Part shown: positions 53,750 to 64,000 of the stretch, in pieces
How the letters are laid out: every line of letters starts with the position of its first letter
Numbering within the stretch: the first letter of the stretch is position 1
Origin: an uncultured Halomonas sp.
Lineage (GTDB): Bacteria; Pseudomonadota; Gammaproteobacteria; Pseudomonadales; Halomonadaceae
Assembly: GCF_946887195.1 (NCBI RefSeq)
Contig: NZ_CAMPKE010000013.1
Span: forward strand, 50,985 to 114,984
Reading direction: 5' to 3'
Length of the DNA stretch: 64,000 bases
Translations under genes and position numbers: made by a program
Notes under the pieces: model-generated
Told to the model about the DNA's origin: nothing
Databases searched by the model: none
The model's input: only the letters and a program-made list of their open reading frames with translations

Positions 53750-54709
53750 ATGCCCGAAACCCTTCATCGCGACGAACGCATTCCCGAGGCCATGGCCGGT
53801 ATGCGACTCGACCAGGCGGCGGCGGAATTGTTCCCCGATTTCTCCCGCGAGCGGCTCAAGGGCTGGATCAAACAGGGTGCCCTGAGCATGGACGGCGCCC
53901 CCGCCCGGCCCAGGGACAAGATTCACGGTGGCGAGCGGTTGACGCTCGATACGGTCATCGAAGGCGAGGCGCGCTGGGAGCCGCAGGCCATCGCGCTGGA
54001 TATCGTGTTCGAAGACGATGACGTGCTGGTCATCGACAAACCCGCTGGACTGGTGGTGCATCCGGGAGCGGGCAATGCCGATGGCACGCTACTCAATGCG
54101 GTGCTGCACCACTGCCCGCAGCTTGCCGCGGTGCCGCGCGCGGGTATCGTGCATCGTCTCGACAAGGACACCACCGGATTGATGGTGGTCGCCAAGACAC
54201 TGGCGGCGCAGACCTCGCTGGTCGAGCAGTTGCAGGCGCGCAGCGTGTCGCGTGAATACGACGCCGTGGTCATCGGGGTGATGACGTCCGGTGGTACGGT
54301 GGATGCGCCGATCGGTCGCCACCCGAAGGATCGCAAGCGCCAGGCAGTCACCGCCTCGGGCAAACCGGCGGTAACCCACTATCGCGTGGTCGAGCGTTTT
54401 CGCGGTCATACTCACGTGCGCTGCAAGCTGGAAACCGGGCGTACCCACCAGATTCGTGTGCACATGGCGCACCGGCGTTTCGCGCTGATTGGCGATGCGC
54501 TTTACAGCGGTCGGCTCAAGTTGCCGGCCGGCGCATCCGACACGCTCAAGGAGATCCTCCGCGAATTTCCGCGCCAAGCCTTGCATGCCCGCAAACTGGC
54601 GTTCATTCATCCGGCGAGTGGCAAAGCGGTGGAATTTCGCGCCGAACTGGCCGACGATTTGTTGATGCTGCTCGATTATCTGCGTGTCGACAGCGAGGAG
54701 CGGCGATGA
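53750..54709 (+). CDS. rluD: 23S rRNA pseudouridine synthase RluD
   Basis: A 319-residue enzyme with an N-terminal S4 domain (about 18-75, MRLDQAAAELFPDFSRERLK) and a RluA-type catalytic domain; the catalytic Asp138 is in GIVHRLDKDTTGLMVVAK. RluD modifies U1911, U1915 and U1917 in helix 69 of 23S rRNA. TAGAAT at 53684-53689 could be its -10, followed by a small hairpin AGCCG-GATT-CGGCT. Its stop overlaps pgeF by four bases. Confidence 0.96.
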   Translation: MPETLHRDERIPEAMAGMRLDQAAAELFPDFSRERLKGWIKQGALSMDGAPARPRDKIHGGERLTLDTVIEGEARWEPQAIALDIVFEDDDVLVIDKPAGLVVHPGAGNADGTLLNAVLHHCPQLAAVPRAGIVHRLDKDTTGLMVVAKTLAAQTSLVEQLQARSVSREYDAVVIGVMTSGGTVDAPIGRHPKDRKRQAVTASGKPAVTHYRVVERFRGHTHVRCKLETGRTHQIRVHMAHRRFALIGDALYSGRLKLPAGASDTLKEILREFPRQALHARKLAFIHPASGKAVEFRAELADDLLMLLDYLRVDSEERR

Positions 54710-55461
54710 GTGAACAGCCGACGCTGTTGCTACCCGACTGGCCGGCGCCGAGCACGGTCGGTGCCTTCGTCACCACCCGCGAGACCGGGCCCAGCCACGG
54801 GCCCTACGCGGCCTTCAACCCGGCTCTGCACGTCGATGACGACCCGGCGACGGTCGAGCGCTGCCGAGCGCTGCTGGCTGCGCAGGTCGGGGACGATCGC
54901 CCCTTGCTTTGGCTCGAACAGGTGCACGGCGCCAGCGTCGTGCAGGACTACCGGCCCGCATTCGCCGAGGCGCCACCCCGGGCCGATGCATCGATCGCCT
55001 TCGACAAACGCTATGCCTGCGTAATCATGACCGCCGACTGCCTGCCGGTGTTTCTCTGCGATCGGCGCGGTACGCGTGTCGGGCTGGCACATGCCGGCTG
55101 GCGCGGGCTGGCAGGCGGCGTGCTCGAGGCCAGCGTCGCGGCGCTGGGCTGCGCGCCGGAGGAACTGATGGCCTGGCTCGGCCCGGCGATCTCCAATGCT
55201 CAGTTCGAGGTCGGGCGTGAGGTGTTCGAGACTTTCGTCGCCGTGCAACCCGAAGCGGCCAGCGCCTTCGAGCCGAGCCCCTACCGCCTCGATCACTACA
55301 TGGCCGACCTCTACCGCCTGGCGCGCCTGCGCCTGGAGCGCCTGGGTGTCGCGCATATCAGCGGCGGGCATTTCTGCACCGCCTGCGAGCCGCGTTTTTA
55401 CTCCCATCGGCGCGACGATGGGGTGACCGGGCGCATGGCCAGCATGATCTGGCTGAAATAA
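54706..55461 (+). CDS. pgeF: Peptidoglycan editing factor PgeF (YfiH, laccase-domain)
   Basis: A 251-residue protein with the YfiH signature: QVHGASVV, ADASIAFDKRYACVIMTADCLPVFLCD and HAGWRGLAGGVLE, the His and Cys residues forming a metal site. PgeF removes wrongly incorporated L-Ser from peptidoglycan precursors; older annotations call it a laccase or polyphenol oxidase. It overlaps rluD (ATGA), the order also found in E. coli (rluD-yfiH-clpB). Confidence 0.95.
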   Translation: MSEQPTLLLPDWPAPSTVGAFVTTRETGPSHGPYAAFNPALHVDDDPATVERCRALLAAQVGDDRPLLWLEQVHGASVVQDYRPAFAEAPPRADASIAFDKRYACVIMTADCLPVFLCDRRGTRVGLAHAGWRGLAGGVLEASVAALGCAPEELMAWLGPAISNAQFEVGREVFETFVAVQPEAASAFEPSPYRLDHYMADLYRLARLRLERLGVAHISGGHFCTACEPRFYSHRRDDGVTGRMASMIWLK

Positions 55462-55480
55462 CCCTTCTTCCTCCTTCTGA

Positions 55481-55509
55481 CTTGAAACCGCCCCAACATA
55501 CCTCCATTG
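55481..55509 (+). promoter_or_regulatory. Sigma32 (RpoH) type promoter of clpB
   Basis: CTTGAAA (55481-55487), a 14-base spacer and CTCCATTG (55502-55509) match the heat-shock consensus CTTGAAA-N11-16-CCCCATNT at 13 of 14 informative positions. It lies 67 bases upstream of clpB and just after the pgeF stop. Confidence 0.85.
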
Positions 55510-55575
55510 ATGTGTCAAACATGAATGATCGGGCCGGCGCGTCCATACGCCGCCGCGCCCCTATGGAGGAATTCG

Positions 55576-58158
<2,583 letters not shown>

Positions 58159-58190
58159 GCGCCGATTCCCATCGTGTCTATCGACGTTTC

Positions 58191-58216
58191 GACCCGCCTT
58201 GTCCGGTGGGTCTTTT
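58191..58216 (+). terminator. Terminator after clpB
   Basis: GACCCGCC (58191-58198) pairs with GGTGGGTC (58205-58212), with one G-T wobble, and is followed by TTTT. It lies 33 bases after the clpB stop. Confidence 0.85.
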
Positions 58217-58258
58217 ATCTCGATGCAGCGATTATTGGGTTTCGGTCGGCGCCGGTGA

Positions 58259-58638
58259 GCGACCCCGTGTCGGCTCGGTGGTTGACAGCGTTACCCAGCT
58301 ATTGGAATCTTGAAGGTTCCTGAGTATGGGCGTGGCGTCAGACGGGCGATCCCCGATTGCCACGTGAAGGGTAGGTCGAGACCTCTACCCGCCCAAGAAG
58401 GACTTTCCGGGCCCGGGCTAACCGCCTGGCCTGGCCTAACCCCCGACGCGGCGATCCGTCGCGATGAAGAGTGCAGGCCCCATCCGGGCCTTAGGGCGCG
58501 TCGATGCTCGCCCTTAAACGCCAGGGTTTGGCAATCAGGTGCCGGCATGGGCCGGCAGCGGCGTATTGCCGCACTCGATTTTCGTTACCCACGCCTGGGT
58601 GCGAAATGGCACTCGAGACCTCCAGGGGAGAAACAACA
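58259..58638 (+). promoter_or_regulatory. Promoter and long leader of ilvIH
   Basis: About 380 bases without a gene. TTGACA at 58282-58287 is a perfect -35; the -10 is weak (AATCTT at 58306-58311, 18-base spacing). Downstream are several GC hairpins, including GGGTAG...CTACCC near 58369-58391. A leader of this length before acetolactate synthase could hold an attenuator or Lrp sites. The only short frame with a decent position (58326-58367) has one Val and one Ile and does not look like a classical attenuation peptide. Confidence 0.45.
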
Positions 58639-60363
58639 GTGGAATTGCTTTCCGGCGCCGATATGATCGCCCGCTTCCTTAAGGATGAGGGCGTTGAGTA
58701 TATCTATGGCTATCCGGGTGGGGCGGCGTTGCATATCTATGACGCCCTGTTCCGCCAGGATGCTGTCAAACACATCCTCGTTCGTCATGAGCAGGCCGCG
58801 ACTCACGCCGCCGATGGCTACGCACGCGCTTCCGGCAAGCCCGGCACCGTGCTGGTCACCTCCGGCCCCGGCGCGACCAACGCCGTAACCGGCATTGCCA
58901 CCGCCTACATGGATTCGATTCCGATGGTGGTGCTGTGCGGCCAGGTGGCGAGCCACTTGATCGGCGAGGATGCCTTTCAGGAAACCGACATCATCGGCGT
59001 GACCCGGCCGATCGTGAAGCATAGCTTCTCGATTCGTCATCCCTCCGAGATCCCGATGGTACTCAAGAAGGCCTACTACCTGGCGGCGTCCGGTCGCCCG
59101 GGGCCGGTGGTGGTCGATATCCCCAAGGATATGACCGCGCCCACCGAGCGTTATGAGTACGTCTATCCGAAGAAGGTCAAGCTGCGCTCCTACAATCCGG
59201 TGACACGCGGCCACACCGGTCAGATCAAGAAAGCCGTGGATATGATGCTCAAGGCGCGCCGGCCGGTGTTCTATACCGGCGGCGGCGTGATCACCGGTGG
59301 TGCCTGCGAGGGGTTGGCCGATCTGGTTCAGCGCCTGGGTTACCCGATTACCACCACACTGATGGGCATCGGCGCCTACCCGCAGAGCGACCGCCAGTCA
59401 TTGGGCTGGCTGGGCATGCATGGCTCCTATGAATCGAACATGGCCATGCACCACGCCGATCTGATCGTCGCCATCGGTGCGCGTTTCGATGATCGCGTGA
59501 CCAACAACACCTCGAAGTTCTGTCCCACCGCCAAGATCGTGCATGTCGATATCGACCCTAGCTCGATCTCCAAGACGGTGCGTGCCGATGTGCCCATCGT
59601 CGGCCCGGCCGGCAGTGTCATCAACGAGATGATCAGCCTGGTTCAGGGGCGCGAACCGACCAACCCCGAAGCGCTGACTGAGTGGTGGGAGAAAATCGAC
59701 GGCTGGCGTGAAGAGCGCCGTGGCAAGCTCTATGAGCCGGCCGAGGCGGGCGAGCCGCTCAAGCCGCAGCAGGTGATCGAGGCGGTGTGTCGTCTCACGC
59801 GTGGCGAGGCGTTCGTGACTACCGATGTCGGCCAGCATCAGATGTTTGCCGCGCAGTACTACAAGTTCGACAAGCCCAATCGCCTGATCACTTCGGGCGG
59901 GCTTGGCACCATGGGCTTCGGTTTTCCGGCGGCGATGGGCATCAAGCAGAGCTACCCGAACGACGATGTGATCTGCGTCACCGGCGAAGGCAGTTTCCAG
60001 ATGATGATGCAGGAACTGTCGACCTGTAAGCAGTACGGTATCGGCGTCAAGATCGTCAATCTCAACAACGGCTCGCTGGGCATGGTGCGCCAATGGCAGG
60101 ATTTGAACTACAAGTCCCGTCATGCGCATTCCTACATGGAGTCGCTGCCGGATTTCCAGAAACTGATCGAGGCTTACGGTTTCACCGCCATCAAGGTAGA
60201 ACGTCATGAGGATCTCGAGCCGGCGCTCGAGCGAGCCTTTGCCGATAAGAACGAGCTGGTGTTCCTCGACATCTATGTCGACCCGCGCGAGCACGTCTAT
60301 CCGATGCAGGTGCCCTTGGGCGCCATGCGTGACATGCTGCTTTCGAAGACGGAGCGGACCTGA
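58639..60363 (+). CDS. ilvI: Acetolactate synthase, large subunit
   Basis: A 574-residue ThDP enzyme: GYPGGAALHIYDAL, RHEQAATHAADGYARASGKPG with catalytic Glu, the FAD-binding middle domain (KARRPVFYTGGGVITGGACE) and the ThDP motif starting TGEGSFQMMMQEL, where Glu replaces the usual second Asp of GDG. It makes acetolactate or acetohydroxybutyrate in Val/Leu/Ile synthesis. The GTG at 58639 is chosen since AGGGGAG lies at 58624-58630; an ATG at 58606 has none. Its stop overlaps ilvH by one base. Confidence 0.96.
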   Translation: MELLSGADMIARFLKDEGVEYIYGYPGGAALHIYDALFRQDAVKHILVRHEQAATHAADGYARASGKPGTVLVTSGPGATNAVTGIATAYMDSIPMVVLCGQVASHLIGEDAFQETDIIGVTRPIVKHSFSIRHPSEIPMVLKKAYYLAASGRPGPVVVDIPKDMTAPTERYEYVYPKKVKLRSYNPVTRGHTGQIKKAVDMMLKARRPVFYTGGGVITGGACEGLADLVQRLGYPITTTLMGIGAYPQSDRQSLGWLGMHGSYESNMAMHHADLIVAIGARFDDRVTNNTSKFCPTAKIVHVDIDPSSISKTVRADVPIVGPAGSVINEMISLVQGREPTNPEALTEWWEKIDGWREERRGKLYEPAEAGEPLKPQQVIEAVCRLTRGEAFVTTDVGQHQMFAAQYYKFDKPNRLITSGGLGTMGFGFPAAMGIKQSYPNDDVICVTGEGSFQMMMQELSTCKQYGIGVKIVNLNNGSLGMVRQWQDLNYKSRHAHSYMESLPDFQKLIEAYGFTAIKVERHEDLEPALERAFADKNELVFLDIYVDPREHVYPMQVPLGAMRDMLLSKTERT

Positions 60364-60854
60364 TGCGCCATATCATCTCGATCCTGATGGAAAACGAACC
60401 CGGCGCCCTGTCCCGCGTGGTGGGGCTGTTCTCGCAGCGCAACTTCAACATCGAGTCGCTGAACGTGGCGCCGACCGAGGAGGCGACGCTGTCGCGCCTG
60501 ACCGTGACCACGGTGGGCGACGACCGGGTGATCGAGCAGATCACCAAGCATCTCAACAAGCTGATCGATGTGGTCAAGCTGGTCGACCTGACCGAAGGCA
60601 ACCATATCGAACGCGAGCTGATGCTGGTCAAGGTCAAGGCGCTGGGTGCGCAGCGTGACGAGGTCAAGCGCACGGCGGATATCTTCCGTGCGCAGGTCGT
60701 CGATGTCACACCCAGTGTCTACACCGTGCAGATCACCGGTGACGCCGGCAAGCTGGATGCTTTCCTGCAGGCCATGGCGGCGATCGGCGTTCTCGAGGTG
60801 GCTCGCACCGGGGTGTCGGGTATTTCCCGCGGCGACAAGGTATTGGGCCTCTAA
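60363..60854 (+). CDS. ilvH: Acetolactate synthase, small regulatory subunit
   Basis: A 163-residue regulatory subunit (E. coli IlvH has 163). The N-terminal ACT domain MRHIISILMENEPGALSRVV binds valine, and the C-terminal domain activates the large subunit. RNFNIESLNVAPTEEATLSR is the family landmark. It makes the enzyme Val-sensitive. It is translationally coupled to ilvI and followed by a terminator. Confidence 0.97.
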   Translation: MRHIISILMENEPGALSRVVGLFSQRNFNIESLNVAPTEEATLSRLTVTTVGDDRVIEQITKHLNKLIDVVKLVDLTEGNHIERELMLVKVKALGAQRDEVKRTADIFRAQVVDVTPSVYTVQITGDAGKLDAFLQAMAAIGVLEVARTGVSGISRGDKVLGL

Positions 60855-60877
60855 CGCGAAACGTTACCGCCGTTTCC

Positions 60878-60903
60878 AAGCCGCTCCTCGTGGGCGGCTT
60901 TTT
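60878..60903 (+). terminator. Terminator after ilvH
   Basis: AAGCCGC (60878-60884) and GCGGCTT (60894-60900) form the stem, with T5 in all at the end. It lies between ilvH and the convergent ilvY gene. Confidence 0.9.
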
Positions 60904-60915
60904 CATGCCCGCTTC

Positions 60916-61797
60916 TCAACGAACCTGATCCCACAGCGCGCGGATCAGTGGGTTTCTGAGTTTCTTGTCGGTGATGCACAGCCCGACATCATAGGGCGAT
61001 AGCTCGGGGCGGATGTCGAGCAGATGCACGCGGTCGGCCAGCGGACTGTTGTCGAGCACGATCTTGGGCACCACGCCGATCCCGAAGCCCAGCCCGACCA
61101 TGCTGACGATCGCCTCGTTACCGGCCACCTGAGCGTAAATGCGCGGCTTGATACCCAACTCGCGAAACCAGGCATCGGCGCGTTCGCGGGCCAGCCCCGA
61201 CTCCGAGAGGATCATTGGTGTATTGGCCCATTCGTCGGGATGCGGCGGCGCAAAGGCCGAAGGTAACCAGTTGGCCCCTTCGCTCGGCGCGATGAATACC
61301 AGTGGCGAACTCGCAATCGGCTTGAAGGCGAGCTGGCCGGGCAGGATTTCGGGACGAGCGGTAATCGCCATGTCCTCATCGCCATTCAGCACGCGGGCGA
61401 TTGCATCGGCCGGGTCGCCGGTATGGAGCTTGAGCTCGATACGCGGGTAGCGCAGGCGGAACTCGCTGAGCAGTTCATACAGGAAGCTGTAGCTGGCCGT
61501 TACCGAGCAGTAGATGCTGATTTCGCCAGACAGCTCGCCGGCCTCTTCCATCAGCGAGTGGCGCAGCAATTCCCACTGCTCCAGCGCATCGCGGGCGTAT
61601 TGCTGGAACAGGCGGCCTTCGCGAGTCAGGTGTACGCTACGATTGTCGCGCTCGAACAGCAACACGCCCAGATCGTCCTCGAGTTGCCGAACGGTGCGAC
61701 TGAGTGTCGAAGGACTGATATGACAAGCGGCACTGGCGCGTCCGAAGTGGAGAGTGTCGGCGAGTGTGAGAAATTGCCCGAGTGGGCGAAGATCCAT
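60916..61797 (-). CDS. ilvY: LysR-type activator IlvY
   Basis: A 293-residue LysR regulator (E. coli IlvY has 297). The winged helix DNA-binding part is MDLRPLGQFLTLADTLHFG with ASAACHISPSTLSRTVRQLE, strikingly like IlvY. The effector domain should bind acetolactate or acetohydroxybutyrate and then activate ilvC. Tandem ATGs at 61797 and 61800 are alternative starts; I prefer the second by alignment with E. coli. It is divergent from ilvC, as in enteric bacteria. Confidence 0.9.
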   Translation of the reverse strand: MDLRPLGQFLTLADTLHFGRASAACHISPSTLSRTVRQLEDDLGVLLFERDNRSVHLTREGRLFQQYARDALEQWELLRHSLMEEAGELSGEISIYCSVTASYSFLYELLSEFRLRYPRIELKLHTGDPADAIARVLNGDEDMAITARPEILPGQLAFKPIASSPLVFIAPSEGANWLPSAFAPPHPDEWANTPMILSESGLARERADAWFRELGIKPRIYAQVAGNEAIVSMVGLGFGIGVVPKIVLDNSPLADRVHLLDIRPELSPYDVGLCITDKKLRNPLIRALWDQVR

Positions 61798-61823
61798 CAT
61801 GTATTTCACTTTATGAATCGTGA

Positions 61824-62945
<1,122 letters not shown>

Positions 62946-62973
62946 TCGCGATAGCGGCTCAGGTCAGGCACAC

Positions 62974-63005
62974 AGAGGCGCGGATTTCCGCGCCTCTGGT
63001 GTTTT
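62974..63005 (+). terminator. Terminator after ilvC
   Basis: AGAGGCGCGGA (62974-62984) pairs perfectly with TCCGCGCCTCT (62987-62997), then a T-run TTTTT (63002-63006). The loop would open to at least four bases in practice. Confidence 0.85.
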
Positions 63006-63113
63006 TGACGTAGCGCTCATTATCGATGTGCGCCTATCGTTAGCATTGGCAGCGTGTAGAATGATCGTCTCATGCCTATGTACGACTGCAGAGTACGGCA
63101 ACGGAACGAGACC

Positions 63114-63932
63114 ATGACTCAAGACCCCAATCATCCCGAATCGTCCACGCATCATGTCAGTGCCGAGTTTTCCGAATTCGCGCGCGAAACCGATGTCGTC
63201 GAGGAAACCGTCGAGAACGGCAAGAAGGTGCGGCGTCGCGGCATCTACCTATTGCCCAATCTGTTCACTACCTCGGCGCTGTTTTCCGGCTTCTTTGCCG
63301 TGGTCGCCGCGATCAATGGCGATTTCGCGGAAGCGGCCATCGCGGTATTCGTCTCGATGGTGCTCGATGGCCTCGATGGCCGTGTCGCCCGCATGACCAA
63401 TACCCAGAGCGCTTTCGGCGCCGAATACGACAGCCTGGCCGACATGCTCTCCTTCGGTGTGGCGCCGGCTATCGTCGCCTTTACCTGGATACTTCAGGAT
63501 GTCGGCAAGATCGGTTGGATCGCCGCCTTCGTGTATGTCGCCTGTGCCGCACTGCGCCTGGCGCGCTTCAACGTACAGATCGGCTCCGTCGACAAGAAAT
63601 GGTTCATCGGCCTGCCCAGTCCATCCGCCGCGGCATTGGTGGCCGGCTGTGTGTGGGTGTTTCATAACTTCGATGCCGAAGCCCTGGGTTTCAAATGGCT
63701 GATGACGCTGGTGGTGGCGCTGGCCGGCGTGCTGATGGTCAGCAACGTCCACTACTATAGTTTCAAGGAGGTCGACCTCAAGGGCCCCGTGCCATTCGTC
63801 GCGCTACTGGCGATCGTGCTCGGTTTCGTGGTGATCTCGATCGAGCCCTCGGTCATGCTCTTGATTCTGTTCGGTTGTTACGTGGCTTCCGGGCCCGTGA
63901 TGTCGGTGATGCGCAAAATGCGCCGCTCGTGA
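63114..63932 (+). CDS. pssA: CDP-diacylglycerol--serine O-phosphatidyltransferase
   Basis: A 272-residue membrane enzyme with about eight helices of the CDP-alcohol phosphotransferase family (Gram-positive-like PssA, type II). DGLDGRVARMTNTQSAFGAE and YDSLADM give DGxxAR-x8-GxxxDxxxD. It makes phosphatidylserine, the precursor of phosphatidylethanolamine. The ATG at 63114 is preceded by ACGAG; an ATG at 63072 is less likely. A hydrophilic N-terminal 50 residues are extra. It follows ilvC as in Pseudomonas. Confidence 0.95.
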   Translation: MTQDPNHPESSTHHVSAEFSEFARETDVVEETVENGKKVRRRGIYLLPNLFTTSALFSGFFAVVAAINGDFAEAAIAVFVSMVLDGLDGRVARMTNTQSAFGAEYDSLADMLSFGVAPAIVAFTWILQDVGKIGWIAAFVYVACAALRLARFNVQIGSVDKKWFIGLPSPSAAALVAGCVWVFHNFDAEALGFKWLMTLVVALAGVLMVSNVHYYSFKEVDLKGPVPFVALLAIVLGFVVISIEPSVMLLILFGCYVASGPVMSVMRKMRRS

Positions 63933-63963
63933 GCAGATCCTAAATTTTTTTCGCATCAAGGGC

Positions 63964-63991
63964 TTGTCAGATCGTGCCGAATCGGTAGAAT
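63964..63991 (+). promoter_or_regulatory. Stable-RNA type promoter (probably rRNA operon)
   Basis: TTGTCA (63964-63969), a 16-base spacer and TAGAAT (63986-63991) lie at the right edge, followed by ACGCCTCTC. An A/T stretch AAATTTTTTTC at 63942-63952 sits where an UP element would. This matches rRNA promoters of gammaproteobacteria such as Pseudomonas. The transcript would begin just outside the window; a tRNA cluster is an alternative. Confidence 0.65.
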
Positions 63992-64000
63992 ACGCCTCTC

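Noticed and set aside
58326..58367. A 13-residue frame in the ilvI leader as an attenuation peptide
   Set aside because: It has only one Val and one Ile and no ribosome binding site.

Overview
This window looks like a chromosomal segment of a GC-rich gammaproteobacterium, most likely a member of the Halomonadaceae. The reasons are the overall gene repertoire, the proteobacterial gene orders rplU-rpmA-obg-proB, rpsT/murJ-ribF-ileS-lspA-fkpB-ispH-pil, bamD<>rluD-pgeF-clpB and ilvIH-ilvC-pssA, a membrane nitrate reductase operon with a trailing PpiC-type isomerase, and FabA/FabB-type unsaturated fatty acid synthesis. The genus is an inference from gene content; no 16S gene lies inside the window. 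I see no transposase, prophage or CRISPR array.

Layout. 1-1767: end of a nitrate reductase operon (narJ 3' end, narI, PpiC isomerase). 1815-8637: mixed housekeeping and transport genes (TehA/SLAC1-like channel, ZIP-like membrane protein, LemA and two TPM-domain proteins, SMP-30-like hydrolase, an SDR-fold protein coupled to an acyltransferase). 8719-10465: fabAB. 10687-12543: a PAS-GGDEF-EAL c-di-GMP protein. 12494-20450: a nine-gene minus-strand operon (cobaltochelatase-like cbiX, LitR/CarH-type MerR regulator, phrB photolyase, NTF2-like protein, SDR, FAD oxidoreductase, DUF1365, cyclopropane/furan-type fatty acid methyltransferase, DUF2878), which matches the light/singlet-oxygen stress cassette known from Pseudomonas and Rhodobacter. 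It starts next to three 11-bp direct repeats (20522-20554) that I propose as the LitR operator.

20581-28635: TIGR01777 oxidoreductase, RapA, a membrane-anchored TlpA thioredoxin, a small membrane protein, a VOC protein and a CocE-type hydrolase. 28656-29406: a MazE/MazF-type toxin-antitoxin pair under a 32-bp perfect palindrome, next to tRNA-Pro(CGG). 29487-42068: core genes (ispB, rplU, rpmA, obg, proB, rpsT, murJ, ribF, ileS, lspA, fkpB, ispH). 42340-49526: type IV pilus minor pilin/PilY1 cluster, visibly more AT-rich than its surroundings. 49630-58158: thiO, a PP0621-like protein, nadE, bamD, rluD, pgeF and clpB with a sigma32-type promoter. 58639-63932: branched-chain amino acid genes ilvI, ilvH, ilvY and ilvC, then pssA. 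The window ends at what looks like an rRNA/tRNA-type promoter (63964-63991).

The most interesting parts are the LitR-type operon, whose regulator has lost the residues that bind vitamin B12 in CarH although the first gene of the operon is a cobalt-chelatase homologue, its triple 11-bp repeat, and a family of MITE-like inverted-repeat elements seen twice (24618-24784 and 32631-32752).
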